DNA of 41,294 nucleotides from Gammaproteobacteria bacterium (GCA_018824405.1 JAHJGO010000021.1:1-41294); one strand, 5' to 3'; positions 29,131 through 41,155 are shown, counted from the first letter of the stretch. Notes: generated by a model from the letters alone, not told the origin. Numbers and translations are program-made.

Positions 29131-29968
29131 GCGGCAAGGCGGCAAGCGCGGCCTTCTCCCCTTCCATAATCGCCTGATGTTTTTGCTCAAATTCTGTTGA
29201 GCCAATCGTTCCGGTATTCGGGCGTATCACTACATCCGCGCCCGCCAACTCATACTGGCCGATCGTCTGCCCCATAATACTGAATGCCTGCAACATCACA
29301 TCCACGCTATCGCTCACCCTGGCATATTTTGGCCGGTTGGAAATATCCACCGCAATCACCACCTCCGCACCGAGGCTGCGTGCCACCTTGACCGGGACCG
29401 GACTGGTCAGGCCGCCATCGACATATTCACGCCCATTGATACTGACCGGCTGAAAAATGCCTGGCACGCTGCTCGAAGCGCGCACCGCAGCACCTGCATT
29501 TCCGCGCCGGAAAACCGCCGTCTCTCCATTACCAAGATCAGTTGCCACGGCTGCGAAAGTCTTTCCCAAACTTTCGATCGGTTTATTCTGCAAGGTGCGA
29601 TTAACAAAATTCTGCAACTGCTCGCCTTTGATGAATCCCCGGTTGGGCAGAACCCAGTCGCCCACGCTGCTATCATCAAGTTGAAAGGCGATTTTCTGCA
29701 GTTCAAAACCATTGTATCCAGCCGCGTAAAGGGCGCCCACCACACTTCCGGCACTGGTCCCAACCACGATCTGGGGGGAAATCCCATGCGCCTCAAGTAT
29801 TTTGATTACGCCGATATGCGCAAACCCTCGCGCCGCTCCGCCCCCTAAAGCAATGGCAATTCTGGGGGCAAGCACTTTGGGCGCCTCGACGGGCTTTTTC
29901 TCAGGCGGGGTAATTGCGCAACCAGAAAGGGCAAGCAGGCAGCCTAGCCCAAACAATATGATTTTCAC
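29093..29968 (-). CDS. Patatin-like phospholipase lipoprotein
   Basis: The 291-residue protein has a lipobox LSGC (C17), so it should be lipid-anchored, probably through the Lol system. The patatin fold is clear: oxyanion loop GGGAARG (42-48), the nucleophile S72 in GTSAGS, and the partner aspartate D184 in VDGGLTSP. Such enzymes hydrolyse phospholipids or other acyl esters, and the RssA/YchK group in E. coli is similar but lacks the lipid anchor. Its neighbours are an NlpC/P60 peptidase (convergent, overlapping) and a sensor kinase (divergent), which gives no operon clue. Confidence 0.92.
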   Translation of the reverse strand: MKIILFGLGCLLALSGCAITPPEKKPVEAPKVLAPRIAIALGGGAARGFAHIGVIKILEAHGISPQIVVGTSAGSVVGALYAAGYNGFELQKIAFQLDDSSVGDWVLPNRGFIKGEQLQNFVNRTLQNKPIESLGKTFAAVATDLGNGETAVFRRGNAGAAVRASSSVPGIFQPVSINGREYVDGGLTSPVPVKVARSLGAEVVIAVDISNRPKYARVSDSVDVMLQAFSIMGQTIGQYELAGADVVIRPNTGTIGSTEFEQKHQAIMEGEKAALAALPLIRLAIQRAAAK

Positions 29969-30148
29969 TCCATTTTCTCCACATGACTTACGCGGCGCAG
30001 AGTATCTTCAAGAATCAAAATTGACAATAGACTTGAATATATGGATTTGGCAGGCCCTGTGCAGATAATCCTCCGAATGCGACAATGGCGTTTGCTGGCA
30101 ACTGGCTGCATGGCTATTACTTTATACATTTCAATTGGTAATGGATAA

Positions 30149-33090
<2,942 letters not shown>

Positions 33091-33094
<4 letters not shown>

Positions 33095-33119
33095 CTTCGG
33101 CTATGATCCTGATTAGAAT
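33091..33119 (+). promoter_or_regulatory. Sigma-70-type promoter of tRNA-Ala
   Basis: TTGACT (33091-33096) and TAGAAT (33114-33119) are 17 bases apart, and the tRNA begins 12 bases after the -10. The -35 overlaps the stop codon of the sensor kinase. The discriminator GCGCAAC is G+C-rich, as in stringently controlled stable-RNA promoters. The same TAGAAT -10 appears at tRNA-Ser. Confidence 0.75.
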
Positions 33120-33131
33120 GCGCAACGCTTT

Positions 33132-33207
<76 letters not shown>

Positions 33208-33228
33208 AACATAGTTCTAAAAGAAGTC

Positions 33229-33264
33229 AAAAAAGCCGCAAACCATTTGGTTTGCGGCTTTTTT
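33229..33264 (+). terminator. Rho-independent terminator after tRNA-Ala
   Basis: A perfect 16-base-pair stem (33229-33244 with 33249-33264, core AGCCGCAAACC) closes a four-base ATTT loop. The right arm ends in six T, giving the U-tract. It lies 21 bases after the tRNA. Confidence 0.93.
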
Positions 33265-33357
33265 CGTTCCTTAATTTTCTTCGTGGTGAAACCTGTCATC
33301 CTGAAATCAGTCTGAATCGTTAAGATAGATTGATAAATAAGAAATCAGGAGGCCAAA

Positions 33358-33909
33358 ATGTTAACCATAACAAACAATAAGTTGCTGCTTATATGGCATG
33401 AGCGCACTACCTTGGCTGCATGCCTTATGGTCGCCTTGTTTATCACGGCAATGCCGGATGCCGCCAAGGCGGGCGACCTTGCTGGCGCCATCATCGGAGG
33501 TGCAATCGGCAGCAAGGTCGGCCAGGGCCGTGGGCAAATTGCCGCGACTGCGGCAGGCGCCTACCTTGGCAGCAAGGCTGGCGAACGCCTGTCCGATCCG
33601 AGTGCGCCGGGGATTAATGCCGGAAACATGACCGGCGCTATTATTGGCGGAGCGGTTGGAAGCCAGTTCGGTGGCGGTAACGGACGCCTTGCTGCGACTG
33701 CAGCGGGAGCCGTGATCGGTTCCAACGTATCCGACCAAATGGATGAAAACAACCGCCGCCAGGACGTGCGTCGCACACGAGGACGCGTAAGCTACGACGA
33801 TGAGCAACCGAACTACTATGCGCCGCAGCAACGTTACTATCGCCCTTCGCCGCAATACCTCTCATCCGAACCGGGCGGCCCCATCGTGATTCAGGGTAGC
33901 GGATACTGA
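33358..33909 (+). CDS. Exported glycine-zipper 2TM-domain protein
   Basis: The 183-residue protein has an N-terminal export signal (hydrophobic core LAACLMVALFITAMP) and two copies of a glycine-zipper unit of about 38 residues, beginning LAGAIIGGAIGSKVG and MTGAIIGGAVGSQFG and each ending with an AATAAGA.(I/L)GS segment. Such repeats pack membrane helices and occur in outer-membrane proteins such as the SlyB/Rick_17kDa group. The C-terminal third is Tyr/Pro/Gln-rich and probably disordered. AGGAGG lies seven bases before the ATG, the strongest ribosome site I noted in the window. It is monocistronic, with a terminator facing relA. No specific function is inferred. Confidence 0.85.
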   Translation: MLTITNNKLLLIWHERTTLAACLMVALFITAMPDAAKAGDLAGAIIGGAIGSKVGQGRGQIAATAAGAYLGSKAGERLSDPSAPGINAGNMTGAIIGGAVGSQFGGGNGRLAATAAGAVIGSNVSDQMDENNRRQDVRRTRGRVSYDDEQPNYYAPQQRYYRPSPQYLSSEPGGPIVIQGSGY

Positions 33910-33956
33910 TACCTCCGGTTCAGGTATTCCACAAGCACAGTTCAATGATGCTTCCC

Positions 33957-33976
33957 GCGCCGGTTTTGACCGGCGC
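33957..33976. terminator. Bidirectional hairpin between glycine-zipper gene and relA
   Basis: GCGCCGGT (33957-33964) and its exact complement (33969-33976) form an eight-base-pair G+C-rich stem with a four-base loop. TTTCTATTTCC follows on the plus strand, giving a moderate U-tract for the glycine-zipper gene. The hairpin also sits just past the relA stop on the other strand. Confidence 0.75.
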
Positions 33977-33979
33977 TTT

Positions 33980-36187
33980 CTATTTCCTTCGTGCTTCTAT
34001 GACCCCTGTCACATCGCGAATCTGCCCCAGGATTCTGGCCATCTGCTCCTGATCCGCCACCTGTGCGGAAAAACTCATGCGAGCCCTGTCGCCACGGCTC
34101 TGGGTATTCACGGCTGTGACATTGATTTTTTCGCGCATCAGCAGGTCTGAAATATCCCGCAGCAGACCCTGACGGTCATTGGCTTCCACTTCCATATCGA
34201 CCTCATAACCTCTGCCGCTGCGGGTGCCCCAGCTGGTGGGCAGCAGGCGCTCCCGTTTGGACTCCGGGAGATGCACGATGTTGGTGCAATCCTGGCGATG
34301 AATCGCGACCCCTCTGCCCCGAGTGACAAACCCGATGATCGGATCGGGTGGCACCGGCTTGCAGCATTTGGCAATGGTTGTCATCAGATCCCCCACTCCG
34401 ACTACCAGCACGCCGGATGATGCTGGCGCAATACTGCGTGCGCTAACCTGCCACAGGTCTTCCTCGACCTGCGGTTTACCCTCGTCCTGGGCCAGCGCCA
34501 TGATTTCCCGTGCCGAAACATCGCCTCGCCCGATCGCGGCGAAGAGCTCTTCCGGTTTGGAAAATTGCGCTTTCTGAGCCAGCTTCTCAAGATTGGGAAA
34601 CGCCGTACCCAGGCGATGCACTTCCTTTTCCAGCGCGGCACGCCCTTCCTGCACATTAACTTCATGGTGCAGACTGTTGAACCATTGGCGAATTTTTGCC
34701 CGCGAGCGGCTGCTCTGCGTGTATCCAAGAGTCGGACTCAACCAGTCCCGGCTGGGCCCCCCTTCCTTGACGGTCAGGATTTCAACGCGCTGGCCGTTCT
34801 GGAGCGAGTAGGTAAGCGGCACGATGTTGCCATTCACCTTGGCGCCGCGGCAGCGGTGGCCGACATCGGTATGCACATGGTAGGCGAAATCGACCGGCGT
34901 GGCGCCTTGCCCCAGCGCGATCACGCGCCCCTGCGGTGTCAGTACGTAAACGGTGTCCTGGAACAGGCCGGTCTTGAACTGCTCGACCAGTTCGTCGACG
35001 TCCTGAACGTCCTCTTTCCATTCCATGATCTGCCGCAGCCAGGCAATCTTTTCCTCGAAGCGGGCATCACCCTTGCCGCCTTCCTTGTAACGCCAGTGCG
35101 CGGCAACACCCAGCTCGGCATGATTGTGCATGTCGTGGGTACGGATCTGAACTTCGAGCGCCTTGTCTTCCGGGCCGATCACGGCGGTGTGCAGGGAGCG
35201 GTAATTGTTGCCTTTGGGATGCGAAATATAGTCGTCGAATTCGCTTGGAATGGGCTTCCACAAGCTATGCGCCACGCCAAGCGCGGTATAGCAGTCCTTG
35301 AGATCGTTCACCAGGACACGCACCGCGCGCACGTCATACACCTCGGAAAAATCCACCTTCTTGCGCTTCATTTTCTTGTAGATGCTGTAGATATGCTTGG
35401 GCCGCCCGGTGACTTCGGCTTCCACCCCGTTCTTTTTCAGCTCCGCTCGCAGGGTTGCCATGATGCTGTTGATGTACTGTTCGCGGTCGAGACGGCGTTC
35501 GTCGAGCAGCTTGGCAATCTTCTTGTACAGTTCCGGTTCGAGAAAACGGAAGGAAAGATCTTCCAGTTCCCACTTCACCTGCCACACGCCGAGCCGGTTC
35601 GCCAGCGGCGCGTAGATATCCTGGATTTCACGCGCGATCATGCGCCGGATTTCTTCATCGGCACCGGGCAGTTCGCGCATGGCCTGGGTGCGTTCAGCCA
35701 GCTTGATCAGCACGACCCGGATGTCCTCCACCATTGCCAGCAGCATCTTGCGCAAGGACTCGATCTGCGCCTGCTGGTCTTTCTTGCCATCCTTGGAAGC
35801 TTTTCCGAGGCTGGCCGTTGCCCCCAATTCCCCGATCTGACCCATGCGCACCACGCCGTCCACCAGCGCTGCAACGCCCGCACCAAAATCCGCTTCAATC
35901 TGAGCTGCTTGCGCTGGATCTTGCGTGCCAGCCTGCAACACGGCCGCGACAATGCTTTCTGCATCCATGTTCTGGGTCGCCAGAATTGACGCCGTTCCCA
36001 GCGCATGATCCAGCAAGGACGCACCCGTCAATGCCATTTTTTCGGCATACAGGCCAGCAGCCAGATCTGCGGCACGCCGGATCGATTCGATATCCGTCCC
36101 GGAAAAACGCGCCTCCATGGCCACCAGCCAGTGCTGGAGAATATCGCCGTCAGGCCCGGAAAGATGTTTATTTGCCAGTGTTACCAT
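33980..36187 (-). CDS. relA: (p)ppGpp synthetase RelA
   Basis: RelA makes the alarmone (p)ppGpp on stalled ribosomes. The 735-residue protein begins with an HD-like hydrolase region in which the HD pair is missing (ASLLDHALGTASIL), so hydrolase activity is probably lost. The synthetase domain shows VYDVRAVRVLVND and EFDDYISHPKGNNYRSLHT. The acidic EFDD marks monofunctional RelA, where SpoT/Rel enzymes have RFKD. TGS (VIALGQGATPVDFAYHVHTD), the zinc-finger segment with CC, and a C-terminal ACT domain follow. The ATG at 36187 overlaps the comEC stop, and an in-frame ATG further upstream lies inside comEC. It is close in length to E. coli RelA (744). Confidence 0.96.
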   Translation of the reverse strand: MVTLANKHLSGPDGDILQHWLVAMEARFSGTDIESIRRAADLAAGLYAEKMALTGASLLDHALGTASILATQNMDAESIVAAVLQAGTQDPAQAAQIEADFGAGVAALVDGVVRMGQIGELGATASLGKASKDGKKDQQAQIESLRKMLLAMVEDIRVVLIKLAERTQAMRELPGADEEIRRMIAREIQDIYAPLANRLGVWQVKWELEDLSFRFLEPELYKKIAKLLDERRLDREQYINSIMATLRAELKKNGVEAEVTGRPKHIYSIYKKMKRKKVDFSEVYDVRAVRVLVNDLKDCYTALGVAHSLWKPIPSEFDDYISHPKGNNYRSLHTAVIGPEDKALEVQIRTHDMHNHAELGVAAHWRYKEGGKGDARFEEKIAWLRQIMEWKEDVQDVDELVEQFKTGLFQDTVYVLTPQGRVIALGQGATPVDFAYHVHTDVGHRCRGAKVNGNIVPLTYSLQNGQRVEILTVKEGGPSRDWLSPTLGYTQSSRSRAKIRQWFNSLHHEVNVQEGRAALEKEVHRLGTAFPNLEKLAQKAQFSKPEELFAAIGRGDVSAREIMALAQDEGKPQVEEDLWQVSARSIAPASSGVLVVGVGDLMTTIAKCCKPVPPDPIIGFVTRGRGVAIHRQDCTNIVHLPESKRERLLPTSWGTRSGRGYEVDMEVEANDRQGLLRDISDLLMREKINVTAVNTQSRGDRARMSFSAQVADQEQMARILGQIRDVTGVIEARRK

Positions 36188-38562
36188 TGTTTTATCATAA
36201 CCCAATCTTTTGACTGCCAATAACGCTGTCGAAGCTGCCTCTGGCTCTGCAACGACATACCCTCACTCACAAAACGCAAATCCAGCGCACCACTCTCGTC
36301 GGTGCGCCAGGTTTTGATGCCCCTTGTCTGATAACGTTCCAATATATCGTCCTTGGGATGGCCGAAACGATTGCGATACCCAACTGTAAAAATAGCAGTT
36401 GCAGGCCCCACCGCGTCGATAAACGCTTCCGTGGAAGAGGTCATGCTGCCGTGGTGCGGAACGATCAGCACGTCAGCCTTCAGCTTATCCGGCATTCTTT
36501 CCAGCAAGTCCTGTTCAGATACGCGCTCGATATCAGCAGGCAACAGAACAGAGCCGAATGAAGAAGTGATTTTCAGCACGCAGCCGCGATCATTGTCCTT
36601 GAAGCCATCATATTGATAATCTTCCAGCGGCGGATGAAGCATGGCAAATTTTACCCCATCCCATTCCCAGGATTGGCCGGCAAAACACCGCGAACTATTC
36701 AGCACCCCGACCAGCATCGGACTATCCGGCGGCAAGGATGAAACCAGCCAGGAAACCGGCTCAGCCTGCAGTACCGATGCAGCACCGCCAGAGTGATCAA
36801 TGTCGTCATGCGAAATCACCATACCGTCGAGGCGGGGCACACCGCTGCCGCGCAGGAAAGGGACAACGATGCGAGAGCCGGCGTCTGCTTCACTGCCAAA
36901 ACGCGGTCCGGCATCGTAGAGCAGCGCGTGGTTGCGGGTGCGGGCCACCACGGACAGACCCTGCCCGACATCCAGCACAGTCAACCATAACTCGCCCTGA
37001 GCTGGCCTGGGCGGCGGCACCATGAACATCGGCAATAACCAGACTATGCCCAGCCAGCGCGCAGGAAAGCCGCGCGGCAACAGCATCCACAGCGCCCCCA
37101 GCATGGCTACCACCACTGTCCAGACGGCTGGGCCATGCTGCTGCCAGACGGCTACCGGCAAGGCGCTCAGCCAAGTCAGGAAGATCATGCAGACTTCCAT
37201 CGCGAGATGTGCTGCGTACAATAGAAAATCCAGCGGCAAGACGGTGCCGAGCAAGGTCAGCGGCGTTACTACCAGGCTGATGAGCGGAATCGCCACTGCA
37301 TTGGCGAGCGGAGACACAATTGAAATCTGCTGGAACATGGCCAGCAGCGCGGGCACCAGCGCCAGCGTCACAGCCCATTGCACCCTGCCCCACTCTGCCA
37401 GCCAGTGCAATCGGCCAATACGATCGACGCTTGCAGCCATCATGGCGGCCACGGCGCCAAAGGATAGCCAGAATCCGGGCGACATCACTGCCCAGGGGTC
37501 GAGCAACAGAACCACCAGCAGCGCGAGCGAAATCACGCTCAAAGCATTGCCGATGCGCCCCAGCCACAGCGCTGCGGCCACCACGGAGAGCATGTACAGC
37601 GTGCGCTGGGTCGGCACGCCGAAGCCGGACAGAAGAGCATAGGCCAGCGCCGCCATCACGCCCACCAGCACAGCAGCCTTGCGCGCGGGTAGCCAGAGAG
37701 TCAGCGTGACACTGCGTCGCCACAACCAGTATGCGAGAAAGAAAAAGAAGCCCGAAATCATGGTCACATGCAGCCCTGAAATGGACATCAGGTGATTGAC
37801 CCCGGTGCGCAGGAAAATCTGCCACTGCGCAGGCGGAATCGCATTCTGCTGGCCGATGGCCAGCGCCTTCAGCACGCCTTCATAAGGGCGGTTTTCCAGC
37901 GCTTCGGACAAGCGCACGGAAGCGGCTTCACGCACAGCCTCGATCAGGTAGCCGGGACGATAAACCCGTTCTGCCAGCCGGCGGTTCTCCGGCACTGCCC
38001 TAACGTAGCCGGTGGCGCGAATGTTGCGCTCCAGCAGCCAGGCCTCGTAATCGAATCCGTAAGAGTTGGCATTACCATGCGGGCGTTTCAGGCGAACGGT
38101 CAGTTCCCAGCGCTCGCCGGGATGTATTTCGGGAACAGGATGGGTGGCAGGCCTGCCGAAACCCCCATCAAACCAGCTTAACTGGATATGATCGGGGACC
38201 CGGGCGCCGGGCGTGATCACCTGCTCCACGTCGAATTCGAAACGTAAACCACGTTCATTGCTGACCGGCAAGCTGGCGACCACCCCGCTGAGCTGAATAT
38301 CCTGCCCTTCCCAGCGCTCCGGCAGCGCATCTGCCAGCCGCATCTGGGCGAAAAATGCAGCCCAGAAAAAACCGGCAGCCAGCCACAATGTCTTGATGAA
38401 AAGTTGCCTCAGGCCTCTGCCCTGCCAGGACAAAGCACGGCGCAAGCCAAACGCCAACAGGGAAAAGGGAAGAAGCAGCCAGACCCAGAACAGAGGCGGC
38501 AGAGAAGCTTGCTGTTGCAGCAGCCAGACACCGGCAGCAAAAGCCAGAATGTTAAGCCGCAT
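36181..38562 (-). CDS. comEC: DNA uptake channel protein ComEC/Rec2
   Basis: ComEC forms the inner-membrane channel through which single-stranded DNA enters in natural transformation. The 793-residue protein has N-terminal membrane segments, a soluble OB-like domain (about 50-190), the multi-helix Competence domain with HLMSISGLHVTMISGFFFFL, and a C-terminal metallo-beta-lactamase domain with LDVGQGLSVVAR and SHDDIDHSGG. All three domains are intact. It starts at ATG 38562, 53 bases downstream of lolD in the same direction, and its stop overlaps relA. No other competence genes are in the window, so natural competence cannot be concluded. Confidence 0.95.
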   Translation of the reverse strand: MRLNILAFAAGVWLLQQQASLPPLFWVWLLLPFSLLAFGLRRALSWQGRGLRQLFIKTLWLAAGFFWAAFFAQMRLADALPERWEGQDIQLSGVVASLPVSNERGLRFEFDVEQVITPGARVPDHIQLSWFDGGFGRPATHPVPEIHPGERWELTVRLKRPHGNANSYGFDYEAWLLERNIRATGYVRAVPENRRLAERVYRPGYLIEAVREAASVRLSEALENRPYEGVLKALAIGQQNAIPPAQWQIFLRTGVNHLMSISGLHVTMISGFFFFLAYWLWRRSVTLTLWLPARKAAVLVGVMAALAYALLSGFGVPTQRTLYMLSVVAAALWLGRIGNALSVISLALLVVLLLDPWAVMSPGFWLSFGAVAAMMAASVDRIGRLHWLAEWGRVQWAVTLALVPALLAMFQQISIVSPLANAVAIPLISLVVTPLTLLGTVLPLDFLLYAAHLAMEVCMIFLTWLSALPVAVWQQHGPAVWTVVVAMLGALWMLLPRGFPARWLGIVWLLPMFMVPPPRPAQGELWLTVLDVGQGLSVVARTRNHALLYDAGPRFGSEADAGSRIVVPFLRGSGVPRLDGMVISHDDIDHSGGAASVLQAEPVSWLVSSLPPDSPMLVGVLNSSRCFAGQSWEWDGVKFAMLHPPLEDYQYDGFKDNDRGCVLKITSSFGSVLLPADIERVSEQDLLERMPDKLKADVLIVPHHGSMTSSTEAFIDAVGPATAIFTVGYRNRFGHPKDDILERYQTRGIKTWRTDESGALDLRFVSEGMSLQSQRQLRQRYWQSKDWVMIKQW

Positions 38563-38615
38563 GGCTATTCAAGAAACCTTGTCAGCCCCTGGGTGCGCTG
38601 CTGGCGTTGTGGAAA

Positions 38616-39323
38616 TTATTGCTCGAGCAATTTTCCATCGACCAGCCTCAGGGTGCGATCCATGCGTGCTGCCAGTTCCATGTCGTGCGTCACGATCACG
38701 AAACTGGTACTGAGTTCCTGATTCAATTCCAGCATCAGGTCGAACACCCCCTGAGCAGTGTTGCGGTCCAGATTCCCGGTGGGTTCGTCTGCCAGTACGC
38801 AGGCAGGGTTGGTTACCAGTGCACGGGCAACCGCAGCCCGCTGGCGCTCGCCGCCGGAAAGCTCGCCTGGCGTGTGCGGAAGGCGATGTCCCAGCCCCAC
38901 TTTCTGCAGCATCGAGGTGGCGCGATCATAAGCCTGCTGCTTCGGGATACGCCGGATCAGCAGCGGCATGGCCACATTTTCAAGGGCAGAAAATTCAGGC
39001 AGCAGGTGATGGAACTGATAGATGAAGCCAAGCGACTGGTTGCGCAAATGCCCCCGCTCGGCCTCGTTCAAGCCCTGAAGACTGCGTCCGAGGATTTCCA
39101 GCTCGCCTGCGCTGGCGTCGTCAAGGCCGCCCAGCAGGTGCAGCAAGGTGCTTTTGCCGGACCCGGATGCACCGACAATCGCCACCCTTTCGCCCTCTGC
39201 TATATCGAGATCAATACCCAGCAGAACAGGCACTTCGACTTTCCCCTGCTTGAAAACCTTACTCAAGCCGCGGCAGGACAAGACAGACTGATGGCTGATG
39301 GCTGATGGCTGATGGCTATTCAT
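38616..39323 (-). CDS. lolD: Lipoprotein-releasing ABC transporter ATPase LolD
   Basis: LolD powers release of lipoproteins from the inner membrane to LolA. The 235-residue ABC ATPase has Walker [17 protein letters not shown], the LolD-type Q-loop segment [20 protein letters not shown], signature [15 protein letters not shown] and Walker [13 protein letters not shown]. Its ATG overlaps the lolC stop by eight bases (ATGAATAG). Codons 2-12 consist of a 7-base tandem repeat, so the first dozen residues ([11 protein letters not shown]) are not conserved. A downstream TTG at 39281 could also start the conserved part. Partners are the permease LolC upstream and LolA elsewhere in this window. Confidence 0.96.
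   Translation of the reverse strand: MNSHQPSAISHQSVLSCRGLSKVFKQGKVEVPVLLGIDLDIAEGERVAIVGASGSGKSTLLHLLGGLDDASAGELEILGRSLQGLNEAERGHLRNQSLGFIYQFHHLLPEFSALENVAMPLLIRRIPKQQAYDRATSMLQKVGLGHRLPHTPGELSGGERQRAAVARALVTNPACVLADEPTGNLDRNTAQGVFDLMLELNQELSTSFVIVTHDMELAARMDRTLRLVDGKLLEQ
39289..39316. repeat. Four tandem copies of a heptanucleotide at the lolC-lolD junction
   Basis: TGATGGC (GCCATCA on the coding strand) occurs four times without interruption, immediately after the lolC stop and inside the first codons of lolD. Because the unit is not a multiple of three, gain or loss of one copy would shift the lolD frame relative to its ATG. Confidence 0.9.
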
Positions 39324-40560
39324 ACCTGAGCGCCTCCGCCGGGTTGGTTTTCGATGCCCGATAGCTTGGATAAAGCGTCGCGATCAAGGTCAGGACGAAT
39401 GAAACCGAAGCTACATAGACCACATCTTTAACATCAAGTTGAGATGGCAACTCACTGATATAGTAAACATCTTTTGCAAGGAAAGCGACGCCGAAAAGGC
39501 GCTCTATCGCAGGTACGATCACATCGATGTTGAGCGCCAGCAGCACACCGCCCCCTACTCCGATAAGCATGCCGATCACGCCGATCAGCGCCCCCTGCAC
39601 GATGAAAATCTTCATAATGCTGCCGGGCGAAGCACCCAGCGTGCGCAGGATGGCGATGTCCGCCTGCTTGTCGGTCACCGCCATCACCAGGGTGGAAACA
39701 ATATTGAACGCTGCCACCGCGACGATCAGCAGCAAGATGATGAACATCACGTTCTTCTCGATCTGGATGGCGCGGAAAAAATTGGCATGCTGGCGCGTCC
39801 AGTCGCTGATATAGAAATCGCCCCGCATCAGGTCCAGCAGTTCGCGCGACACTTGTGGCGCACGATAAATATCTTTCAGCGCCAGCCGCACACCGGAAAT
39901 CCGGTCGCCCATGCGATACAGCCGGGCCGCATCGTCAAGATGAATCAGCGCCAGCCCGTAGTCGTATTCATACATGCCGACCTCGAAAATGCCCCGGACC
40001 GTGAACTGCTTGAGGCGCGGCACCACGCCAGCCGGCGTCACCTGCCCCTGTGGCGCCATCACCACCACCTTGTCGCCCAGCCGCGCGCCGAGCGCCCGCG
40101 CCAGTTCGGAGCCGAGCACAATGCCGAATTCGCCGGAACGCAGATCTTCCAGCCGCCCCTGCTTCATGTGGCTGGAAAACTGCGCCACCCCGCTTTCGAG
40201 ATCGGGCAGGACGCCGCGCACAATCGCCCCCTGCACCGCCTGATCGAAAGTCAGCATGTTCTGCGCCATGATGTAGGGTGCGGCAGCGGCAACATCAGGA
40301 TGGCGCGAAGCCTCTGTCGCAATCGTGCGCCAGTCGGCCAGCGTATTGTCTCCGCCGGTAATCTGGATATGCGAGGCCACGCCCAGAATGCGGGCGCGCA
40401 ACTCCTGCTGGAAACCGTTCATGACCGAAAGCACGACAATCAGCGCCGCCACGCCCAGCGCGATACCCGCCATGGAAATCAGGGAAATGAAGGAGATGAA
40501 GTGATTGCGCCGCTTGGCACGCGTATAGCGCAATCCGATAAAGAGTTCGAAGGGAGACAC
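39316..40560 (-). CDS. lolC: Lipoprotein-releasing ABC transporter permease (LolC/LolE family)
   Basis: The permease passes mature lipoproteins from the inner membrane to LolA. The 414-residue protein has one N-terminal membrane segment, a large periplasmic domain (about residues 48-270) and three C-terminal membrane segments, the FtsX/MacB-like layout. The start [34 protein letters not shown] and the closing [16 protein letters not shown] are typical. Only one permease gene accompanies lolD, so it probably works as a homodimer like the single-permease LolF systems, rather than a LolC-LolE pair. It begins with GTG without a clear ribosome site. Confidence 0.93.
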   Translation of the reverse strand: MSPFELFIGLRYTRAKRRNHFISFISLISMAGIALGVAALIVVLSVMNGFQQELRARILGVASHIQITGGDNTLADWRTIATEASRHPDVAAAAPYIMAQNMLTFDQAVQGAIVRGVLPDLESGVAQFSSHMKQGRLEDLRSGEFGIVLGSELARALGARLGDKVVVMAPQGQVTPAGVVPRLKQFTVRGIFEVGMYEYDYGLALIHLDDAARLYRMGDRISGVRLALKDIYRAPQVSRELLDLMRGDFYISDWTRQHANFFRAIQIEKNVMFIILLLIVAVAAFNIVSTLVMAVTDKQADIAILRTLGASPGSIMKIFIVQGALIGVIGMLIGVGGGVLLALNIDVIVPAIERLFGVAFLAKDVYYISELPSQLDVKDVVYVASVSFVLTLIATLYPSYRASKTNPAEALRYE

Positions 40561-40593
40561 GTATGAATTTTTCAGTCAAGAATGGGCGCAAGA

Positions 40594-40602
40594 ACTATAG
40601 CA
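40594..40602 (-). promoter_or_regulatory. Candidate extended -10 promoter of lolC-lolD
   Basis: On the minus strand TGCTATAGT is an extended -10, about 34 bases before the lolC GTG. No convincing -35 is seen. It resembles the TGCTATACT proposed for the arn operon. Confidence 0.35.
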
Positions 40603-40708
40603 GATCAGGAGCCATCACGGCACGCAGCCGCGCCCGGATTTTACTTTCCGGCATGCGCTTGTCAAAATGCGGGAAGAAGCGCTTAATCCAACCAGCATAA
40701 GCTTGCCC
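40595..40708 (-). pseudogene. Possible 3' remnant of a gene
   Basis: On the minus strand a frame of 37 codons, open after a TGA, reads like protein (AYAGWIKRFFPHFDKRMPES then IRARLRAVMAPDLL) before a TAG. It has no start codon at its beginning and no upstream continuation, so it may be the tail of a lost gene. I do not recognise the family. It lies in the decayed patch next to IS30, which makes a remnant plausible. The rest of the gap (40561-40854) holds the lolC promoter candidate and a large palindrome. Confidence 0.3.
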
Positions 40709-40784
40709 TCAAGAAAATTCGAGGGGTGTACTAAAAACAAATATCACGTTGATATAAATGCCATATTCATTAATGAAAATATTT

Positions 40785-40830
40785 TATCCATCCTATTGGA
40801 TGCAAAATATTGCATCCAATAGGATGGATA
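40785..40830. repeat. 46-bp near-perfect palindrome upstream of the GIY-YIG gene
   Basis: The arms at 40785-40805 and 40810-40830 are exact reverse complements (21 base pairs) around a four-base AATA spacer. The arm reads TATCCATCCTATTGGATGCA plus one A. It ends 24 bases before the ATG of the GIY-YIG gene. The arms themselves contain the smaller inverted pair CATCC/GGATG. It may be an operator, a hairpin recognised by a mobile element, or a remnant of a short inverted-repeat element. No T-tract supports a terminator. Confidence 0.75.
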
Positions 40831-40854
40831 TTTCACATTATACGGACTTAGCAT

Positions 40855-41155
40855 ATGCCTAGCGCAACAATCAAAATTTTTCTGGTTCACGGAGATCCCA
40901 AGCGACTCCGAACTGCTGAATTGTCGAACTGGACTGGAAAGGCTGTCGCTGGCCCCAGAAGCGAATTTGATGGCGTGCTGTCCCGTGAAGAGTCAAATAG
41001 CTCAGGTGTCTATTTTCTAACTGGAGCTGACCCCGAATCCGGAAAACCAGCAATCTATGTTGGCGAAGCTGAAAGTATTCGCGACCGAATCAAGTCGCAC
41101 TTGGAAAAAGATTTCTGGAATCAAGTCATCTTTGTTTACCAGCAAAGACGAAAAG
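40855..41155 (+). pseudogene. GIY-YIG nuclease family gene, disrupted
   Basis: The frame running from 40855 to a stop at 41187 encodes 110 residues. The N-terminal part has a GIY-YIG core: GVYFLTGADPESGKPAIYVG followed by EAESIRDRIKSHL, with the tyrosines and the downstream arginine intact. Family members I remember continue with FWNQV then a SKDE segment and another 100 or more residues. Here the frame turns into unrelated VYQQRRKGGF, whereas the next frame reads TSKDE, so a one-base insertion in the TTTGTTTACC region is likely. Soon after, IS30 sequence begins, so the 3' part is missing. The function is unknown, and the gene is probably inactive. The end is approximate. Confidence 0.75.

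Noticed and set aside
34565-35989. Open frame of 474 codons antisense to relA
   Set aside because: It lies wholly opposite a well-supported gene, has no recognisable domains and reflects codon bias in G+C-rich DNA.
39439-40566. Open frame of 375 codons antisense to lolC
   Set aside because: It is rich in His, Arg and Gln as expected of a shadow frame, and the opposite strand has a clear family match.
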